A DNA stretch of 64,000 nucleotides from Bacillus_P idriensis_A (GCF_050483325.1 NZ_JBCMYF010000011.1:186001-250000), one strand, 5' to 3'; counted from the first letter of the stretch, positions 44,080 to 53,635 are shown. Numbers and translations are program-made. Notes: generated from the sequence alone by a model not told the origin.

Positions 44080-45190
44080 GGTGGAGCAGCAATTGCCAAA
44101 GCCGGCAGCAATGGGAAGCTACTCGGAGCAGGATGTGATCTTCTTATTGAAGGACCTGAGTGATGTTACCCTTGAAAAATCAACATTAGAAAGAGAACAG
44201 GCTGTACAGAGCGGAACTCATTATTCAGAAATGCTTCCGATAGAATACAAGCCGACAGATGAATATTTACAGCTTTTTCATCATTCTTTAGATATGTACA
44301 AACAAAAATTGGCGGTTGCAGTAGGAACAGTGGCTGAGCGCATCCTGCAAGTGAAAGGGCGAAGCATCGTTCTTGTATCTCTTGCAAGGGCAGGTACGCC
44401 AATCGGAATTTTAATGAAAAGGTATCTTATGCAAACTTATCATCTCAATGTTCCTCATTACAGTGTTTCCATTGTCAGAGGACGCGGCATCGATGAAAAT
44501 GCCATGAGGTATATTGCTCAAAATCATCCGAATGAGCATGTTCAATTTGTAGACGGATGGACTGGAAAAGGGGCTATTACAAGTGAATTGACAGAGGCGA
44601 TGGAGGACTTCAACAGCAAACACGAAATGCACATCGATGATTCACTTGCCGTCTTGGCGGATCCAGGTTATTGCACAGAGATTTACGGAACTCGTGAAGA
44701 CTTCTTAATTCCAAGTGCCTGCTTGAATTCCACCGTTTCAGGATTGGTAAGCAGAACCGTTTTAAATGATCAGTTCATTGGGCCTGATGATTTTCACGGA
44801 GCGAAATATTATTCGGAACTGCTTCCTGAAGATGTGTCGAACCACTTTATTGATGTTGTCGTCTCGGAATTTGCACATGCTGCTGAAGCAATCAGCGAAC
44901 AGCTGTTAAAGCTTGAGGCAGAAGACAAAGAGCCGACATGGAAAGGCATCCAGGATATTAAACAAATTCAGGATGATTTCAGCATAGAAAATATTCATCA
45001 TGTAAAACCGGGGGTCGGCGAAACAACGCGGGTGCTTTTACGCAGAATACCTTGGAAAATTCTTGTGAAAGGCTTGAATAATAAGGACCTTGAACACATT
45101 TTCCTGCTTGCAAAAGAGCGAAACGTACCGGTCATTGAATACAAGAAGATGTCATATTCATGCTGCGGCATAATAAAGCCCCTAAACTAG
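44072..45190 (+). CDS. StiP-family PRTase-like protein of the Ter cluster
   Basis: A 372-residue protein. ATG at 44072 is chosen since AAAAAAGG lies at a usual distance; the GTG at 44063 is too close to it. The segment SIVLVSLARAGTPIGILMKR and the downstream GRGIDENAMRYI and FVDGWTGKGAI match the family called StiP or PRTase-type 1, earlier labelled a cysteine protease but with a PRTase-like fold. A C-terminal region (about 270-372) rich in basic residues (TRVLLRRIPWKILVKGLNN) resembles the PELOTA-type RNA-binding domain in these operons. The AT-overlap with the preceding gene (ATGAATAA) implies translational coupling. Confidence 0.82.
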   Translation: MNKVEQQLPKPAAMGSYSEQDVIFLLKDLSDVTLEKSTLEREQAVQSGTHYSEMLPIEYKPTDEYLQLFHHSLDMYKQKLAVAVGTVAERILQVKGRSIVLVSLARAGTPIGILMKRYLMQTYHLNVPHYSVSIVRGRGIDENAMRYIAQNHPNEHVQFVDGWTGKGAITSELTEAMEDFNSKHEMHIDDSLAVLADPGYCTEIYGTREDFLIPSACLNSTVSGLVSRTVLNDQFIGPDDFHGAKYYSELLPEDVSNHFIDVVVSEFAHAAEAISEQLLKLEAEDKEPTWKGIQDIKQIQDDFSIENIHHVKPGVGETTRVLLRRIPWKILVKGLNNKDLEHIFLLAKERNVPVIEYKKMSYSCCGIIKPLN

Positions 45191-45202
45191 GAGGAACAAT
45201 CT

Positions 45203-46012
45203 GTGATTTTTGCAAGTGATCTTGATCAAACTCTCATTTATTCAAGAAGATCCTTCCGTGAGCCTGTGAGCGAATCTGATATTCGTCTGATTGAAATGCT
45301 TGACGGTCAGGAAATCTCATTTATGACGAAAAAAGCGATTTCCATGCTAAAGGAAATTGCGGAGCAAATGACCTTTGTTCCTGTTACGACAAGAACACCT
45401 TCACAATACGGGCGCATCACTGTTTTCCAGGAAGAAATAATCCCGGGCTACGCTGTCACGAGCAATGGAGGACATGTGTTCAAGAACGGAAAGCTTGATG
45501 AGGAATGGAAACAGCATTTAGAAAACCTGATGAAAAATGAGTGCACAAGTTTAGAAGAGGTATCCCGCAAGTTTCAGGAGATTGCAGCAGATGATTGGGT
45601 TTTAAAACAAAAAAATGCTGAAAATCTTTTTCTTTATAATATTATCGACCGCGCTCTCATTCCTGAGGTGCGTCTGCAGGAATTTATTCTATGGCTCGAC
45701 CGTAACGGCTGGAAGCACTCGCTTCAGGGCAGAAAGCTCTACTTCGTACCAAAGCCGATCAACAAATGGGATGCCGTTGCTTATGTCAAAGAAGCGATTG
45801 GCGCAAAAACCGTGATTACTGCTGGAGATTCATTGCTTGATCTATGCATGCTTGAAGAGGCAGATCATGCTTTTTCACCGCTGCACGGAGAATTGGGCGA
45901 ATCAAATACACGATTAGCAGAAACGATTAAAAGAACGAACAAAAACGGGATTTTTGCATCCGAAGAAATTTTGGAGAACGTACTTTCAAAAATAACTCCG
46001 GCTCCTGCCTGA
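45203..46012 (+). CDS. HAD-family phosphatase of the Ter cluster
   Basis: A 269-residue haloacid dehalogenase-type hydrolase. Motif I FASDLDQTLIYS has the nucleophile Asp6 and Asp8; motif II is PVTTRTPSQYGR; motif IV is TAGDSLLDLCMLEEAD. The cap insertion lies between about residues 85 and 180. GTG start at 45203, eight bases after AGGAGG. It probably removes a phosphate from the product of the PRTase/lyase enzymes, an inference from gene order, and ends the tightly packed 41553-46012 segment. Confidence 0.88.
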   Translation: MIFASDLDQTLIYSRRSFREPVSESDIRLIEMLDGQEISFMTKKAISMLKEIAEQMTFVPVTTRTPSQYGRITVFQEEIIPGYAVTSNGGHVFKNGKLDEEWKQHLENLMKNECTSLEEVSRKFQEIAADDWVLKQKNAENLFLYNIIDRALIPEVRLQEFILWLDRNGWKHSLQGRKLYFVPKPINKWDAVAYVKEAIGAKTVITAGDSLLDLCMLEEADHAFSPLHGELGESNTRLAETIKRTNKNGIFASEEILENVLSKITPAPA

Positions 46013-46121
46013 GTTGTAAAATAGAAATATTTACCTTGTGCTGGTACAATAATAATAAGGTGTTTCCGAGTCAAATGGCTGAACGATTTGATTTTCTTTA
46101 GATATTATTGGAGTGAACGTA

Positions 46122-46334
46122 TTGGTTACATTAGAAAAGAACCATACAAATTTATTGGATAAAAATATTATGAGTTCCTCTCAGGCCTGCCGGGAATGGG
46201 GAATTGACGATTCAACCCTGCGGAAACGAATCGATCAGTTCCCCAAAGGCACCATTCGGAAGTTTGGGAAAACATGGGTTGTGACGAGTGAAGGAATGCA
46301 GTGCGTATTTGGCGAAAAGAGAACAGCCAGATAG
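46122..46334 (+). CDS. small helix-turn-helix protein
   Basis: A 70-residue protein. TTG at 46122 is chosen because TTGGAGTG precedes it at normal distance; an in-frame GTG at 46113 lies inside that ribosome site. The region SSSQACREWGIDDSTLRKRI looks like a helix-turn-helix, followed by a short beta part (FPKGTIRKFGKTWVVTSEGM) like a minimal winged helix of the MerR/excisionase kind. It sits between the HAD and yceG genes with a possible own 5' region of about 110 nt. It could regulate the cluster; this is inferred only from position. Confidence 0.65.
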   Translation: MVTLEKNHTNLLDKNIMSSSQACREWGIDDSTLRKRIDQFPKGTIRKFGKTWVVTSEGMQCVFGEKRTAR

Positions 46335-46409
46335 CTCTCTTTTTAAATTTCTGTTTAAACAAATCATAAAAATAGATTGCTGGATGTTACTTTGGGGGAG
46401 GGAAGAGAG

Positions 46410-48017
46410 ATGATTCGAACATATCAGCCAGTTGCAGCGGCTAATCTTGAAACAGATTGGCAAGCGCTTCTTTTTAAGCCGTTATCTGAGCGCTCGGGAT
46501 TTGTGAAAACTCCCTCTGAAATGAAAATCCCTCAAATAGCCATTCGCATGCTCGGAACACCTTTAGTGGAAGACGAATATTTTCAAACGCTATACGATCT
46601 TGTTCACAATGATGAGCTTGAGATTCACTTTATCAGTGAAAATCTCGATAAAACCATTCCTCAGGAAAAATTCCAGGCGATTCAGAACTTATTGATTCTG
46701 CATGGAAAAGAAAAGCTGTCAGTGAACCGGTTTGTTGCGTTTATGGACCGTGACCAGCTGCTTCCAATGCTTAAAAATCCTGAATTGAACCGCCATTTGA
46801 GAGCTTGTGTCATCAAGGTGCTGACTCCCTTTTTTGAAGAGCGCAAGGATGAAACAGGAGATTTCAGAAGAGTCATTGTGGATCTTGTTAAATGGACGTG
46901 GAATCACTTATATAAAGAGCTTGAAAAAACAGCGAGCCAAGAAGATAGAATACCGGCGTTTTTCTGGTACGGAAATGCGACGCCAAGCGAGCAGCACTTC
47001 CTTAAGTTCCTCATCCTGTTCGGCTGCGATGTCATCGTTGCGCATCCGGAAGGAACGGATATACTGGCTGATGCAGATCCGGATGAAGCAATCAGCAAGA
47101 TCATTCGCTATCCGGGGACTCATCAACTGACAGCGTTTCCAAAAATAAGACCGGAGCGGACTTCTACTATTGCCTATAAAGCATCGAAAGAAATCGATCA
47201 GGTTCTGCATTCCGATGATTCCATGCTTTATAAGCCTTGGCAGTTCAGAAATTATTCTCCTAATGCCATTACGCTGAAAACAACATATGATGAACTTTTT
47301 ATTCTTATAAAAGAAAGAGCCTTTTTAAGGCCGAATTTTGAAGTGCGAAACAATACAGTCAATATCCCGGCCATTTTTTCGAAAGTTTTCGGCATGACTA
47401 AAAACCGGCGGGCCTACTGGAGCAAAATTCAGGACTTGATCGATTACGAATATGCAGAGGTTATTAAGCAATTTCCTTTTACTTGGGAAGCGAAAGGAAA
47501 CCCTCACTTTCATTATCAGAATGCCCTCGGGGAAAGCGGGGAGCTGCAGGCTGATAAAATGATGAACAGCCACTGGTGGAGATACAGCAACCTGCCGACT
47601 GGCCTGCAGAAGGGAATTGCTGAAGCGATCTCGAGGTACTGCGCGCATCCTAAACTTAAAAAACAGGATCAGGAAAGCTTATATGATCTGCAGCTGTATT
47701 TGTTTAATCAAGCTATGAATATTCCAAACAGCATGATCAAGCTGATGCAGAATTTCGATTACTCTCAATATGTGCCGCGGATTGTGCTTTATAACAATGA
47801 GAATAACGGCTTCATGACCCGTGCTGATGCAGCCATACTGCTGTTAATGAATGAATTCGGACTGGATATCATCCTATACAATCCGCCGGGCCATAACGAT
47901 ATTGAAAATTTTGCTGATGAACGATATTTTGACAGTCATTGGCTGGATGAGATGAGCTTCGGTGAAGAGTTCCAGGAGCCTTCACGTCTGAAAAAATTCA
48001 TCCGGAAAATGTTTTAA
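46410..48017 (+). CDS. yceG: YceG-family protein of Ter/tellurite stress cluster
   Basis: A 535-residue cytoplasmic protein recognised as the YceG (bacillus type) family, adjacent to yceH as in B. subtilis. The start at 46410 follows GGGGGAGGGAAGAG; the frame extends to 46377 but without better signal. The protein has no membrane segments. Conserved-looking blocks are RMLGTPLVEDEYFQTLYDLV, PAFFWYGNATPSEQHFLKFL, ILFGCDVIVAHPEGTDIL and the C-terminal FDYSQYVPRIVLYNNENNGF and DIILYNPPGHND, suggesting a Rossmann-like fold, but no activity is known to me. It probably acts with YceH and TerD. Confidence 0.85.
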   Translation: MIRTYQPVAAANLETDWQALLFKPLSERSGFVKTPSEMKIPQIAIRMLGTPLVEDEYFQTLYDLVHNDELEIHFISENLDKTIPQEKFQAIQNLLILHGKEKLSVNRFVAFMDRDQLLPMLKNPELNRHLRACVIKVLTPFFEERKDETGDFRRVIVDLVKWTWNHLYKELEKTASQEDRIPAFFWYGNATPSEQHFLKFLILFGCDVIVAHPEGTDILADADPDEAISKIIRYPGTHQLTAFPKIRPERTSTIAYKASKEIDQVLHSDDSMLYKPWQFRNYSPNAITLKTTYDELFILIKERAFLRPNFEVRNNTVNIPAIFSKVFGMTKNRRAYWSKIQDLIDYEYAEVIKQFPFTWEAKGNPHFHYQNALGESGELQADKMMNSHWWRYSNLPTGLQKGIAEAISRYCAHPKLKKQDQESLYDLQLYLFNQAMNIPNSMIKLMQNFDYSQYVPRIVLYNNENNGFMTRADAAILLLMNEFGLDIILYNPPGHNDIENFADERYFDSHWLDEMSFGEEFQEPSRLKKFIRKMF

Positions 48018-48022
48018 TTTAA

Positions 48023-48231
48023 GGCTCTTTTCGTAAACATTGTAGTTTTTAGACGAGATGTAAACCTATATGTGGATTGCAGCGGAAGGAACTTGACTCC
48101 TGCGGGAAAATAGAGCGAAATGGAAGACCCCGCAGGCTCGCCGAGGAGGCTTCCACGCTCCCCGCGGAAAGCAAGCGGAAAGGAACGGGCAGCGATATTA
48201 ATCAAAAACAACAATCAATGCTAAAACAGCC
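48023..48231 (+). repeat. MITE-like element, family B (full copy)
   Basis: A 209-bp non-coding element between yceG and yceH. It has imperfect terminal inverted repeats of about 28 bp (left GGCTCTTTTCGTAAACATTG; right arm reads GGCTGTTTTAGCATTGATTG on the other strand; 21 of 28 positions pair). Flanks TAATTTAA and TAATTCTA agree at six of eight positions, consistent with an aged 8-bp target duplication. Its core holds CTCCTGCGGG, CCCCGCAGG and CCCCGCGG, a palindromic block shared with the copy at 58078. Confidence 0.75.
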
Positions 48232-48260
48232 TAATTCTATGATCAAGGGAGGATACCACT

Positions 48261-49349
48261 ATGTCACAAGTACCAGGACTCAGTAAAGTGGATCAAATGG
48301 AAGAGGTTTTGCAAGAAGGGCCAAACAGCATGAAGGTGCAGCTGCAAAAAGAACCTGAAGTTCAAAAACTTGCACAAATGATTGACCACCGCAATCAAGT
48401 CGGCATGCTTGAATACGGAAAAGCGCCGGCAGATGAAATTTCCGCTTTTTCAGGAAAAATATTAAATACCATGCAATCAAGCAGCATGGAAGAGTCGAGC
48501 GCGCTTCTAAAACACCTCGGCAAAATCATGGACCGCTTTGATCCAAAGGATTTTGCGGAGCAAAAAGGGTTTATGAAGAAAATCTTTAACCGCGGGCAGA
48601 AGATGGTAGAGAAAATCATGTCCAAGTACCAGACAATGGGCGGGGAAATTGATAAAGTGTACATGGAAATCGTTAAATATGAAGATGAGATGAAACGCTC
48701 AACCAATACACTTGAACAGCTGTATGAACAAAATTTCCAATTTTACTTGGAACTTGAAAAATATATCGTGGCCGGGGATATGAAAGCAGCTGAGCTGAAA
48801 CAGCAGCTGCCTGCTTTAGAAACAAAAGCGTCATCAGGAGATCAGCTTGCACAAATGGAGCTTGATACGATGCGCAACGCGGTAGAAGTACTCGAACAAA
48901 GAGTATATGACCTGGAGCTTGCTAAACAGGTTGCTTATCAGTCAGCGCCGCAAATTCGCCTCCTTCAAAGAGGAAATACAAAGCTGATTGGAAAAATCAA
49001 CTCCGCTTTCGTCACAACTATTCCGATCTTTAAAACAGGTCTCATCAACGCCATTGCTGCAAAAAGACAGAAGCTTGTGGCTGATTCGATGAACGAGCTT
49101 GAAAAACGCACAAATGAAATGCTTGTCCGCAACGCTCAAAATATATCAAAGCAAAGTGTTGATATTGCGAGACTTTCAGGAAGTCCAAGCATTAAAATGG
49201 AAACAATCGAAGAAACCTGGAGCATTATCCTGAAAGGAATGCAGGAGACAAAAGCCATTGAAGATGAGAACAAACAGCTTCGCGAACAAGGCCGTGTAAG
49301 GCTTCAGGAGCTTCAGAATAATTTTAAACAAATCAAAAACAGCCGCTGA
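48261..49349 (+). CDS. yceH: TelA/YceH toxic anion resistance family protein
   Basis: A 362-residue TelA-family protein, nearly the same length as B. subtilis YceH. It is almost wholly helical with long charged stretches predicted to form coiled coils (about 95-245; YEDEMKRSTNTLEQLYEQNF, MRNAVEVLEQRVYDLELAKQ), and the C-terminal QAKxxV-like block MKETIEETWSIILKGMQETK region is typical of the family. Start behind AAGGGAGGAT. Associated with tellurite and other toxic-anion or envelope stress resistance; mechanism unknown. It is the last gene of the Ter cluster and has its own terminator. A family B element separates it from yceG. Confidence 0.9.
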   Translation: MSQVPGLSKVDQMEEVLQEGPNSMKVQLQKEPEVQKLAQMIDHRNQVGMLEYGKAPADEISAFSGKILNTMQSSSMEESSALLKHLGKIMDRFDPKDFAEQKGFMKKIFNRGQKMVEKIMSKYQTMGGEIDKVYMEIVKYEDEMKRSTNTLEQLYEQNFQFYLELEKYIVAGDMKAAELKQQLPALETKASSGDQLAQMELDTMRNAVEVLEQRVYDLELAKQVAYQSAPQIRLLQRGNTKLIGKINSAFVTTIPIFKTGLINAIAAKRQKLVADSMNELEKRTNEMLVRNAQNISKQSVDIARLSGSPSIKMETIEETWSIILKGMQETKAIEDENKQLREQGRVRLQELQNNFKQIKNSR

Positions 49350-49350
49350 A

Positions 49351-49375
49351 AACTCGGAAATTCTTCCGGGTTTTT
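49351..49375 (+). terminator. terminator after yceH
   Basis: AACTCGGAA-ATT-CTTCCGGGTT stem then TTTTTCTTT. Confidence 0.8.
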
Positions 49376-49596
49376 CTTTGGAGTTCTAAATTTTAATAGA
49401 AATGATAAAAATTATTCTGATTTATTACAAGGAAGAAGATTAAGGTAGCATAAAGTGTTAGAATTTGTTTATAATGAATGGTATGACTTGAATACATAGG
49501 ATTCGGACGGTGCTATCAATCTCACTTCCGAATTTCTTATAGGGTGAAAAAATCACCTTCAATATAGATGAACGACGAGAAAGGGAGTGCCTCACT

Positions 49597-50151
49597 TTGA
49601 GTATTTCACAATATTCCAAGGACCAGCTTAAAGAATTATCAATGGTTGAAGTTGCATACGACCTGATGACAGACAAGAAACAGCCATATCTTTTTAAAGA
49701 TTTAGTAAAAGAGATCAGCCAAATTATCGGCCTGACACAAAGCCAAGTTGAAGATAAAATCTCTCAATTCTACACAGATCTGAATATCGATGGACGTTAT
49801 ATTTGTGTTGGGGAAAATACTTGGGGGCTGCGCAGCTGGTACCCATACGAGCAAATCGAAGAAGAGGTAGTGCCGGTCGCTAAGCCTAAGAAGAAAAAAG
49901 CTAAAAAAGCGGTTGCGGAAGATCTTGAGCTTGAAGACTTCGATGAGGTTGATGAAGAAGAATTAGAATATGATGACATCGAAGAGTACGAAGACGACAC
50001 AGACGATGATCTTGATGATGATGACGATCTTGATGACGATGCAGAAGAAATCGATGAAGTCATTGAAGATGAAGACTTCGATATTGAAGAAGAAGAGTTA
50101 GATGAAGACCTGGATGAGGACCTTGAAGAAGACGAGGAAGAAGATTTATAA
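49597..50151 (+). CDS. rpoE: RNA polymerase delta subunit
   Basis: A 184-residue delta factor. The N-terminal winged-helix domain (about 1-90; VAYDLMTDKKQPYLFKDLVK, ENTWGLRSWYPYEQI) binds RNA polymerase; the remainder (about 105-184) is almost only Asp and Glu, the disordered tail that mimics nucleic acid and speeds polymerase recycling. TTG start at 49597 behind AAAGGGAGTG. It lies upstream of pyrG as in B. subtilis. The 247 bp upstream hold the yceH terminator and an AT-rich leader in which no promoter was confidently assigned. Confidence 0.95.
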   Translation: MSISQYSKDQLKELSMVEVAYDLMTDKKQPYLFKDLVKEISQIIGLTQSQVEDKISQFYTDLNIDGRYICVGENTWGLRSWYPYEQIEEEVVPVAKPKKKKAKKAVAEDLELEDFDEVDEEELEYDDIEEYEDDTDDDLDDDDDLDDDAEEIDEVIEDEDFDIEEEELDEDLDEDLEEDEEEDL

Positions 50152-50156
50152 TCATC

Positions 50157-50195
50157 TTGACTTTCATGTACCAACTAGGTAGAATCTTATTTGGG
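50157..50195 (+). promoter_or_regulatory. pyrG promoter with GGGCTC transcription start
   Basis: TTGACT (50157-50162), 17-bp spacer, TAGAAT (50180-50185), then seven bases to GGG (50193-50195) followed by CTC. In B. subtilis pyrG transcripts begin GGGCUC and the polymerase adds extra G residues when CTP is scarce; the initial sequence and spacing are identical in kind here. Confidence 0.88.
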
Positions 50196-50272
50196 CTCTT
50201 TAAAAGCAAGACCTATGGATTCTATATACCATGCTCCCTTTCGTAAAGCGGAAAGGGAGCTTTCTTATTTTT
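50193..50272 (+). promoter_or_regulatory. pyrG leader attenuator (CTP-sensing terminator)
   Basis: The stem GCTCCCTTTC (50233-50242), loop GTAAAGCG, GAAAGGGAGC (50251-50260) and a T-rich tract form a terminator about 40 nt after the transcript start. In B. subtilis poly-G added at the 5' end under low CTP pairs with the CUCCCUUUC arm and prevents termination; that arm is present here. The remaining leader to 50463 (about 190 nt) has a second small hairpin, TTCCCA-TTGA-TGGGAA followed by TGTTTTCTTTT (about 50394-50421), of unknown role. Confidence 0.88.
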
Positions 50273-50463
50273 ATGAAGCGCGAATGATTTCGGGCTCCAA
50301 ATATAAGCATCCGGAAGCTCGCACATGTCCTGCTGGGCAAGGCGATTTCTCTATATTTATATCCCCCCAGACAAATCTTATAAAGTAAAATCGTTCCCAT
50401 TGATTGGGAATGTTTTCTTTTGTGCACATTAATCTTATACATCACTCGAAGGGAGAAGAACAC

Positions 50464-52068
<1,605 letters not shown>

Positions 52069-52079
52069 TTTGAAAAAAA

Positions 52080-52107
52080 CCTGACAGCTTGAGCTGTCAG
52101 GTTTTTT
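52080..52107 (+). terminator. terminator after pyrG
   Basis: CCTGACAGC-TTGA-GCTGTCAGG followed by TTTTTT. Confidence 0.94.
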
Positions 52108-52130
52108 GTTTGAGTTAATAGTAGAATTAG

Positions 52131-52188
52131 CTTTTCCGCCTGACCCTTATCTGTCTGCCTGCGCTAAACAGTCGGCTCCGCTTTTCTA
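52131..52188 (+). repeat. truncated family A repeat
   Basis: Only the right part of the family A unit remains (CCTTATCTGTCTGCCTGCGC ... GGCTCCGCTTTTCTA). Its last three bases, CTA, are the complement of the ywjG stop codon, so the repeat abuts or supplies the end of that gene. Confidence 0.65.
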
Positions 52189-52719
52189 TTCATATTCACT
52201 AATGATCTCTTTCAAAGTAAAACTTAGCGCATAGTAAGCAAATAGAGAAGTCATTAAAGCAGGATAGCCGTAGCGGCTGCCATCTTCATCCGGAATGAGG
52301 CCTTTTTTGAGCTTTGAATCAATGTGAACGTCAACAATTTCATCTAGTCCATTTTCTGCACCCTTCATCAAGCATGAGACGCCAACTGTGCCGGCACCGA
52401 TTTCACGCAGCATCTCGGCAAGCTCGATTGCTTTTGGATCATTCGACCGATGGGTAAAGAGGAGCACACGGTCTCCATCTGTCAGTTTGTTCATAGTGCC
52501 GTCAGCCAGAAACAAAGGTTTTGCACTCGGCAGAGGCTCAGAACTTAAAACGGCTTCTCCAATAATGCCGCCAAGCTCATCAAACCCATGTATATAAATG
52601 GTGCCGCTTCCGACTGCAGCCTGGGCGAGCAGTCTTGCACCGTCTTCAATTGCAGGTTCTTCCTGCTCGTGAATTCGGTTGAAATGGCCATTCAGTTGTG
52701 TCATAAAAATTTTCATCAT
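52186..52719 (-). CDS. ywjG: DUF2529 family protein (YwjG)
   Basis: A 177-residue protein recognised as YwjG by sequence and by place between pyrG and spo0F. It has a sugar-isomerase-like alternation of strands and helices (GTIYIHGFDELGGIIGEAVL, DGDRVLLFTHRSNDPKAIEL, GAGTVGVSCLMKG), reminiscent of SIS domains, but no ligand residues can be assigned. The ATG at 52719 is the likely start, behind AAAGGAGTG; the frame extends 10 codons upstream. Its stop codon TAG lies at the edge of a family A repeat. Confidence 0.85.
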   Translation of the reverse strand: MMKIFMTQLNGHFNRIHEQEEPAIEDGARLLAQAAVGSGTIYIHGFDELGGIIGEAVLSSEPLPSAKPLFLADGTMNKLTDGDRVLLFTHRSNDPKAIELAEMLREIGAGTVGVSCLMKGAENGLDEIVDVHIDSKLKKGLIPDEDGSRYGYPALMTSLFAYYALSFTLKEIISEYE

Positions 52720-52982
52720 AGTAAAAACACACTCCTTTACAACCATCATTATAGCTAATAATAAAGAGATCTCCTAACAGCACTTTCAGAATTTGTCGAT
52801 AAAGTTCTTTTAATTGAAGCAGGAATAAGAATGCGCAAAACCGAATAAATAATCGTATGTTTCAGCGGACTGCCTTATACTAGAGAGAAAGCTTTCCGCA
52901 GCTTTCAGTAAGCGTAGCTTTTTTCACACCGGTTGTTGTTTGGCAGTAAGATCCTTCCGTATATAATGAGCTTTCTTGCTCT
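52720..52982. other. ywjG-spo0F gap, left part
   Basis: Divergent control region of 510 bp in total. This part has a hairpin GAAAGCT-TTCCGC-AGCTTTC (about 52887-52907) followed shortly by a T run, and a motif TGTCGAT near 52794 one base off the Spo0A box. No ORF with a ribosome site is seen. The right part holds a family B element and the spo0F promoter region. Confidence 0.4.
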
Positions 52983-52990
52983 AAAGCTAA

Positions 52991-53108
52991 GGATCTTTTC
53001 GTAAATATTGTTGCTTTTAGACTAGATGTATAAATCCATTATTGGATTGCAGCGGAAAGGAACGGACAACATTTATAATCAAAAACAACAATCTATGCGA
53101 AAACATCC
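52991..53108 (+). repeat. MITE-like element, family B (internally deleted) with perfect 8-bp target duplication
   Basis: A 118-bp element upstream of spo0F. Terminal inverted repeats GGATCTTTTCGTAAATATTG and (other strand) GGATGTTTTCGCATAGATTG pair at 23 of 28 positions. The flanks AAAGCTAA (52983-52990) and AAAGCTAA (53109-53116) are identical, a target-site duplication. Compared with 48023-48231 it lacks the GC-rich core, apparently lost between two GCGGAA(A)GGAAC direct repeats. Confidence 0.82.
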
Positions 53109-53229
53109 AAAGCTAAAGACCGAGGCGACTTATCTCTGTCAATTAAAGCAGAATTTCAGGAAAGAGCTTCAATAAAAAAATGATCGGCAGTTTTTGCTAT
53201 ATAATCCTAATATGAAGAGGTGCAGGCAC

Positions 53230-53601
53230 ATGAATGAAAAAATATTAATCGTGGATGATCAGTACGGAATCCGAATTTTGCTGAATGAGGTTTTTCAAAA
53301 AGCGGGATATCAGACGTTTCAGGCGGCAAATGGGTTTCAGGCGCTGGAGATTGTAGACAAGCATAAACCGGATTTAGTGCTTTTAGATATGAAAATTCCT
53401 GGAATGGATGGAATTGAAATCCTAAAACGCATGAGGGTCGTTGAACCTGACATTCGCGTTATTATTATGACTGCTTACGGTGAGCTGGATATGATTCAGG
53501 AAGCGAAAGACCTTGGCGCGCTTACGCATTTCGCAAAACCGTTTGATATAGATGAGATTCGCGACGCTGTAAGAAAGTATCTTCCAATCCGTTCAAATTA
53601 A
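53230..53601 (+). CDS. spo0F: sporulation response regulator Spo0F
   Basis: A 123-residue single-domain response regulator. Receiver residues are in place: acidic pocket Asp9-Asp10 (ILIVDDQYG), phospho-acceptor Asp53 (LLDMKIPGMDG), Thr in IIMTAYGE and Lys in HFAKPFDI. In the sporulation phosphorelay it takes phosphate from sensor kinases and hands it to Spo0B. The ATG at 53230 is preferred over the frame start at 53194, which lies in the promoter region (TATAAT at 53199). A MITE-like element lies about 120 bp upstream. Confidence 0.96.
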   Translation: MNEKILIVDDQYGIRILLNEVFQKAGYQTFQAANGFQALEIVDKHKPDLVLLDMKIPGMDGIEILKRMRVVEPDIRVIIMTAYGELDMIQEAKDLGALTHFAKPFDIDEIRDAVRKYLPIRSN

Positions 53602-53625
53602 ATAATGACAGAAAATTCAGATTTA

Positions 53626-53632
53626 TGTCGAA
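53626..53632. promoter_or_regulatory. Spo0A-box-like TGTCGAA
   Basis: A perfect match to the 7-bp Spo0A box core, between spo0F and the fbaA -35 element (53636). A 7-mer is expected by chance in a window this size, so only its placement makes it notable. Confidence 0.3.
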
Positions 53633-53635
53633 AAG

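Noticed and set aside
44072..45190. Cysteine protease activity for the StiP-family protein
   Set aside because: The visible motifs are PRTase-like; I saw no Cys-His protease signature, so the name is used only as a family label.
48077..48286. 69-codon open frame in the yceG-yceH gap
   Set aside because: It lies in the GC-rich core of a MITE-like element and overlaps the yceH start.
49797..50174. 125-codon open frame on the - strand, almost all serine
   Set aside because: It is the reverse complement of the Asp/Glu codon run in the rpoE tail; low complexity and no ribosome site.
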